Assembly (NCBI GenBank): GCA_946533615.1
Contig: CAMNBY010000312.1
Coordinates: 1 to 9,788, forward strand
Reading direction: 5' to 3'
From: an uncultured Clostridia bacterium
Lineage (GTDB): Bacteria > Bacillota > Clostridia > Oscillospirales > Ruminococcaceae
Length of the DNA stretch: 9,788 nt
Shown here: positions 6,561 to 9,788 of the stretch, piece after piece
Position numbering within the stretch: the first letter of the stretch is position 1
Layout of the letters: every line of letters starts with the position of its first letter
Made by a program: the position numbers and the translations under genes
Notes under the pieces: generated by a model
Databases searched by the model: none
Seen by the model: the letters and a program-made list of their open reading frames with translations, nothing else
What the model was told of the DNA's origin: nothing

Positions 6561-7295
6561 ATGCTTAAAGGCAACACAGCCATTGTTACAGGCGGCTCGA
6601 GAGGCATCGGAGCCGCAATAGTCAAGGAGCTTGCCTCCCTTGGCGCCGACATCGCGATACTCGACATCGGCAACGAGGAGCAGGCGCAGGCTCTCTGCGA
6701 GCAGGTTTCTAAAGAATACGGCATCAAGGCCAACTACTACACCTGCAACGTCGCAGACTTCGACCAGACCAAGGAGACCGTTGACAAGATCAAAAAGGAT
6801 ATGGACAACGTAACCGTTCTGGTCAACAACGCAGGCATCACCCGCGACGGCCTGCTGATGATGATGAGCGAAAAGCAGTTCGACGACGTCATCAGCGTGA
6901 ACCTCAAGGGCGCCTTCAATATGATAAAGCACTGCTCAAAGCTGTTCATCAGGAACAAGTGCGGCAGGATAGTCAATATCTCATCGGTTTCCGGCCTCAG
7001 CGGAAACGCAGGACAGGCAAACTACAGCGCCTCCAAGGCAGGTCTCGTCGGCCTGACAAAGACAGTCGCCCGTGAGTTCGCTGCAAAGAACATCACCTGC
7101 AACGCTATTGCTCCCGGCTTCATCGCCACGGACATGACCGCTGATATCAGCGCCGAGAACAACCCCCTCGCTGCCTCGATCCCCCTCGGACGCGCAGGCA
7201 CCCCCGAGGATATCGCCAAGGCAGCCGCCTTCCTCATCACCTCGTCCTATGTTACCGGCGTGGTGCTCAGAGTTGACGGCGGACTGGGTATGTAA
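6561..7295 (+). CDS. fabG: 3-oxoacyl-ACP reductase
   Basis: This NADPH-dependent short-chain dehydrogenase reduces 3-oxoacyl-ACP to 3-hydroxyacyl-ACP, the first reduction of the elongation cycle. From the preferred ATG the protein is 244 residues, typical for FabG. It shows the cofactor motif TGGSRGIG (10-17), NNAG (89-92), Asn114, and the catalytic Ser142, Tyr155 and Lys159 in the pattern NISSVSG...YSASK. The C-terminal part has APGFIATDMT (184-193) and ends VDGGLGM, as in the family. An in-frame upstream ATG at 6531 would add ten residues but fits less well. fabF follows after 20 bases. Confidence 0.95.
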   Translation: MLKGNTAIVTGGSRGIGAAIVKELASLGADIAILDIGNEEQAQALCEQVSKEYGIKANYYTCNVADFDQTKETVDKIKKDMDNVTVLVNNAGITRDGLLMMMSEKQFDDVISVNLKGAFNMIKHCSKLFIRNKCGRIVNISSVSGLSGNAGQANYSASKAGLVGLTKTVAREFAAKNITCNAIAPGFIATDMTADISAENNPLAASIPLGRAGTPEDIAKAAAFLITSSYVTGVVLRVDGGLGM

Positions 7296-7315
7296 TTACG
7301 GAAGGAAAATCAAGA

Positions 7316-8563
7316 ATGGATAACAAACTTCGCAGAGTAGTCGTTACAGGCATCGGCGCCGTTACGCCCATCGGCAGCACCGCCGCCGAGAGCTGGGAAA
7401 GCATGCTTTCGGGCAAGAACGGCATCGCCCCGATAACGATCTTTGACACCACCGAATACAAGACCAAGCTGGCCGCCGAGGTCAAGGACTTCGACGCACG
7501 CGCTTACTTTGAAAAGGCCGACCTGCTCAAGACCGACAGGTACGCACAGTTCGGCGTTGCCGCAGCGGAGGAGGCCGTGAAGGACAGCGGCTTCCAGGGC
7601 ACTATCGACCCCGAGCGCTGCTCCGTTTACTTCGGCTCGGGCATCGGCGGCATTCTCACCTTCGGCACAGAGCAGAACAAGCTGATGCAGCGCGGGCCCA
7701 AGCGTGTGTCCCCCTACTTCGTGCCTATGATGATCGCTAACATGGCAGCAGGCATGATCGCCATACGCTTTAACTGCAAGGGCGCAGCAATGCCCTCAGT
7801 TACGGCCTGCGCTTCGGGCTCCAACGCCATCGGCGAAGCCATCAGAGCTATCCGCCACGGCTACACCGATCTTGCTATCACAGGCGGCTGCGAGGCTGCT
7901 ATCTCGCCTATCGGCGTTGCAGGCTTCATAAATATGCAGGCTCTTTCCACAGCCGAGGATCCCGATGCGGCTTCCCTGCCCTTCGACAAGCGCAGAGCAG
8001 GCTTCGTTATCGGCGAGGGCGGCGCAGCACTTATCCTTGAGGAATACGAGCACGCAAAGGCAAGAGGCGCAAAGATCTACGCCGAGGCTGTGGGCTACGG
8101 CTCTACCTGCGACGCTCACCATATCACCGCTCCCGACCCCGAGGCAGGCGGCGCTTCCAGAGCAATGAAGGAAGCTCTCGACGAGGCAGGCTACAAGGAC
8201 TCCGACAGAGTATATATAAACGCACACGGCACAGGCACCCCCCTCAACGACAAGAGCGAGACCAAAGCGATCAAGCTCTCTATGGGAGAAGAGGCCGCCA
8301 GACGCGCATACATCAGCTCTACCAAGTCCATGACGGGACATATGCTCGGAGCTGCCGGCGCTATCGAGGCGATCGCCTGCGTCAAGGTGCTCACCGAGGG
8401 CATTATCCCGCCGACCATCAACCTTAACGAGCCCGACGAGGACTGTGACCTCAATTACTGCCCCAACACCGCAGTAAAGGCCGACATCGACCTTGCAGTC
8501 TCTAACTCTCTCGGCTTCGGCGGACACAACGCCTGCGTTGCTTTCAGGCGCATCACCGACTGA
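7316..8563 (+). CDS. fabF: 3-oxoacyl-ACP synthase II
   Basis: This is the condensing enzyme that extends acyl-ACP by two carbons from malonyl-ACP with loss of CO2. At 415 residues it has the normal KAS II length. The thiolase-fold Cys-His-His triad is complete: Cys165 in VTACASGSNAIGEA, His304 in NAHGTGTPLND and His342 in TKSMTGHMLGAAGA, with Lys337 nearby. The N-terminal VVVTGIGAVTPIG and the glycine-rich SLGFGGHNAC near the end are typical. The two active-site histidines exclude the FabH (KAS III) type, which has Cys-His-Asn. GGAAGGA (7300-7306) precedes the ATG by nine bases. With no fabH in view, this is the only condensing enzyme in the window. Confidence 0.96.
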   Translation: MDNKLRRVVVTGIGAVTPIGSTAAESWESMLSGKNGIAPITIFDTTEYKTKLAAEVKDFDARAYFEKADLLKTDRYAQFGVAAAEEAVKDSGFQGTIDPERCSVYFGSGIGGILTFGTEQNKLMQRGPKRVSPYFVPMMIANMAAGMIAIRFNCKGAAMPSVTACASGSNAIGEAIRAIRHGYTDLAITGGCEAAISPIGVAGFINMQALSTAEDPDAASLPFDKRRAGFVIGEGGAALILEEYEHAKARGAKIYAEAVGYGSTCDAHHITAPDPEAGGASRAMKEALDEAGYKDSDRVYINAHGTGTPLNDKSETKAIKLSMGEEAARRAYISSTKSMTGHMLGAAGAIEAIACVKVLTEGIIPPTINLNEPDEDCDLNYCPNTAVKADIDLAVSNSLGFGGHNACVAFRRITD

Positions 8564-8590
8564 TAACCATTTCCCAAGGAGTAAGCTTTG

Positions 8591-9028
8591 ATGAACGAAA
8601 AGGATATAAGAAAATATGCCGAGCTGATGAAGGAGCTTGATCTTTCAGCGCTCGAGATCAACGAAAAGGACGGCACCGTAAGGCTTGAACGGGCAGCCGC
8701 AGTGCAGAGCTTCACAGCTGCCGCACCCGCAGCAGTTCCCGCACCCGCAGCTGTCCAGACACCCGCAGCACCTGCGGCAGCTTCCGACGAGATCATTGTT
8801 CGTTCGCCGATGGTCGGCGTGTTCTATGCAGCACCCTCGGAGAACTCCGACCCGTTTGTAAAGGTCGGCGACAAGGTGACAAAGGGCTCGACCCTCTGCA
8901 TCGTCGAGGCGATGAAGCTGATGAACGAGCTTCCTGCCGAGCAGGACGGCATCATCACCGAGATCTGCGTGCAGAACGGACAGGTCGTTGACTACGGCTG
9001 CGAGCTTTTCAAGATGAAGATAGCATAA
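8591..9028 (+). CDS. accB: Biotin carboxyl carrier protein of acetyl-CoA carboxylase
   Basis: This subunit carries carboxybiotin between biotin carboxylase (AccC) and carboxyltransferase (AccA/AccD) in making malonyl-CoA. The 145 residues begin with the usual short helical region (IRKYAELMKELDLSALEI). A flexible Ala/Pro-rich linker (about 42-65) follows, then a biotinyl domain with SPMVGVFY (72-79) and the biotin-accepting Lys109 in VEAMKLMNEL. I chose the ATG at 8591 over the TTG at 8588 because AAGGAGT (8576-8582) is then eight to nine bases away and ATG is the better codon. It lies 27 bases after fabF. A biotin ligase is needed but not seen here. Confidence 0.95.
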   Translation: MNEKDIRKYAELMKELDLSALEINEKDGTVRLERAAAVQSFTAAAPAAVPAPAAVQTPAAPAAASDEIIVRSPMVGVFYAAPSENSDPFVKVGDKVTKGSTLCIVEAMKLMNELPAEQDGIITEICVQNGQVVDYGCELFKMKIA

Positions 9029-9042
9029 GCGATAGCAATGCT

Positions 9043-9070
9043 GCACAAAGCTGTTTTTACGGCTTTGTGC
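9043..9070 (+). other. Long hairpin in the accB-fabZ gap
   Basis: The arms 9043-9054 and 9059-9070 pair over 12 bases with a single G-T pair, closed by a TTTT loop; the outer nine pairs are GCACAAAGC/GCTTTGTGC. No T-run follows the stem (only TTT at 9074-9076), so it is unlikely to be a full terminator. In the middle of an operon it more likely protects the upstream mRNA end, guides processing, or lowers readthrough into fabZ-accC. The structure is seen directly; the role is inference. Confidence 0.72.
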
Positions 9071-9098
9071 GCGTTTGCGTATATGGATAACAAACCGA

Positions 9099-9126
9099 GA
9101 GGAGGACGCGCTCTGCGCAGACTACT
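9099..9126 (+). promoter_or_regulatory. Displaced fabZ ribosome binding site with a small intervening hairpin
   Basis: The best Shine-Dalgarno sequence, GAGGAGG (9099-9105), ends 21 bases before the fabZ ATG, more than twice the normal spacing. Between them GCGC-TCT-GCGC (9108-9118) can fold into a small four-pair stem. Looping out those 11 bases would leave an effective spacing of about 10. No in-frame ATG, GTG or TTG lies closer to the Shine-Dalgarno sequence. Confidence 0.5.
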
Positions 9127-9564
9127 ATGAATAAAGAAGAAATAATGCAGATACTCCCCCACCGCGACGATATGCTGCTGGTGGACGAGGTGGAGCTTGT
9201 TGACGATGAGTCCCACGGAAAATATCACGTCAAGGGCACCGAGTTTTTCCTGAACGGTCACTTCCCAGGGTACCCCATCGTTCCAGGAGTGATCCTCTGC
9301 GAGATACTGGCACAGTCCTCCTGCGCCCTGCTCGCCGACAAGATGAAAGAGGGCTTCATGCCGCTTTATACAGGCCTCAATAACGTCAAGTTCCGCAACC
9401 CGGTACGTCCCGGCGACACGATCGAGACACGGTGCAGGCTGACAAGAGTGAAGCACCCGTTCTACTTTGCCAGCGGCGAAGCATACGTTGACGGCAAGCT
9501 CTGCGTAAAAGCCGAGTTTTCCTTTGCCCTCAAGGAGAGTGAATCATGTTTTCCAAAGTCCTGA
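9127..9564 (+). CDS. fabZ: 3-hydroxyacyl-ACP dehydratase
   Basis: This hot-dog-fold enzyme removes water from 3-hydroxyacyl-ACP to give trans-2-enoyl-ACP, the substrate of FabK. The 145 residues include the N-terminal EEIMQILPHRDDMLLVDEV (4-22) and the catalytic stretch GHFPGYPIVPGVILCE with His45 and Glu59. The central-helix residue is Glu, as in FabZ, not the Asp of FabA. LNNVKFRNPVRPGD (84-97) is also typical. The ATG gives a standard FabZ N-terminus even though its ribosome binding site is 21 bases away. The last 19 bases overlap accC, and the accC ribosome binding site lies within fabZ. FabZ itself does not isomerise double bonds, so how unsaturated fatty acids are made cannot be read here. 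Confidence 0.95.
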   Translation: MNKEEIMQILPHRDDMLLVDEVELVDDESHGKYHVKGTEFFLNGHFPGYPIVPGVILCEILAQSSCALLADKMKEGFMPLYTGLNNVKFRNPVRPGDTIETRCRLTRVKHPFYFASGEAYVDGKLCVKAEFSFALKESESCFPKS

Positions 9565-9788
9565 TCGCCAACAGAGGCGAGATCGCCGTTAGGATAATAC
9601 GCGCCTGCAAGGAAATGGGTATCGCCACAGTCGCTGTCTATTCCGAGGCCGACAAGGAAGCGCTGCACGTTGCCCTCGCCGACGAGAGCTACTGCATCGG
9701 CCCTGCCGCCGCTCACGACAGCTACCTGAACGAGGAGCGGATAATCAGCGCTGCGCTCTGCTCCGGGGCTCAGGCTATCCACCCGGGC
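9546..9788 (+). CDS. accC: Biotin carboxylase subunit of acetyl-CoA carboxylase (3' partial)
   Basis: The first 81 residues of an ATP-dependent biotin carboxylase are present, and the frame is open to the window edge. The N-terminus FSKVLIANRGEIAVRIIRAC is the signature of the biotin carboxylase N-terminal domain. It is followed by VAVYSEADKEALHVALADE and ends at the conserved HPG of the family's HPGYG motif. It would carboxylate the biotin on AccB. AAGGAG (9532-9537) stands eight bases before the ATG, inside fabZ, and the gene overlaps fabZ by 19 bases. A pyruvate carboxylase or other biotin-dependent enzyme could share this N-terminus, but the place after accB and fabZ favours AccC. accD and accA would be expected next. 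Confidence 0.94.
   Translation, partial: MFSKVLIANRGEIAVRIIRACKEMGIATVAVYSEADKEALHVALADESYCIGPAAAHDSYLNEERIISAALCSGAQAIHPG

Noticed and set aside
7796..8527. Long antisense open frame opposite fabF
   Set aside because: fabF has its complete active site in the + strand frame, and the antisense product shows no recognisable motif. It is a shadow of codon bias.
9071..9100. Possible internal promoter before fabZ (TATATGGATAAC)
   Set aside because: No acceptable -35 element at 16-18 bases; the fit is no better than chance.
1..9788. Mobile element, phage, CRISPR or defence system
   Set aside because: No transposase, integrase, terminal repeats, spaced direct repeats or defence genes seen. All genes are assigned to two well-known modules.

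Overview
This 9.8 kb window is chromosomal DNA from a low-to-moderate-AT Firmicute, most likely a Clostridia member of the Ruminococcus/Oscillospiraceae type. That assignment is an inference. It rests on strong GGAGG ribosome binding sites, sigma-A-like promoters in short AT-rich gaps, a BceRSAB peptide-antibiotic module (a Firmicutes hallmark), a clostridial-style fab/acc cluster with FabK as enoyl reductase, and codon use rich in GGC, GCC and CTC. All genes are on the + strand. I saw no mobile element, CRISPR array, tRNA or rRNA.

Left part (1-4294): a Bce-type two-component system and its ABC transporter. The tail of a response regulator gene (bceR-like) overlaps a short-loop, intramembrane-sensing histidine kinase gene (bceS-like). 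A rho-independent terminator follows. Next comes a compact regulatory region holding a perfect TTACA-N4-TGTAA dyad, which matches the published BceR-type box, placed just upstream of a good promoter. The transporter genes bceA (ATPase, UUG start) and bceB (10-TM FtsX-type permease with a large extracellular domain) overlap and end at a strong terminator. The likely circuit is that drug-engaged BceAB signals to BceS, BceR is phosphorylated, BceR binds the dyad, and bceAB is induced.

Right part (4379-9788): a type II fatty acid synthesis operon, acpP-fabK-fabD-fabG-fabF-accB-fabZ-accC, with accC running off the window. It starts at a near-consensus extended -10 promoter with an AT-rich upstream element. 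A TAGTTT/AAACTA dyad overlaps the expected transcription start and may be a repressor operator. The genes are close or overlapping. The one exception is the 98 bp accB-fabZ gap, which carries a long hairpin without a U-tract and a fabZ Shine-Dalgarno sequence set unusually far from its start codon. Together the products make malonyl-CoA (AccB, AccC and partners beyond the window), load it on ACP (FabD), and run the elongation cycle (FabF, FabG, FabZ, FabK). No fabH or regulator gene precedes acpP here.

I found no clearly undescribed system. The most interesting points are regulatory: the BceR box, the acpP start-site dyad, the accB-fabZ hairpin and the displaced fabZ ribosome binding site.
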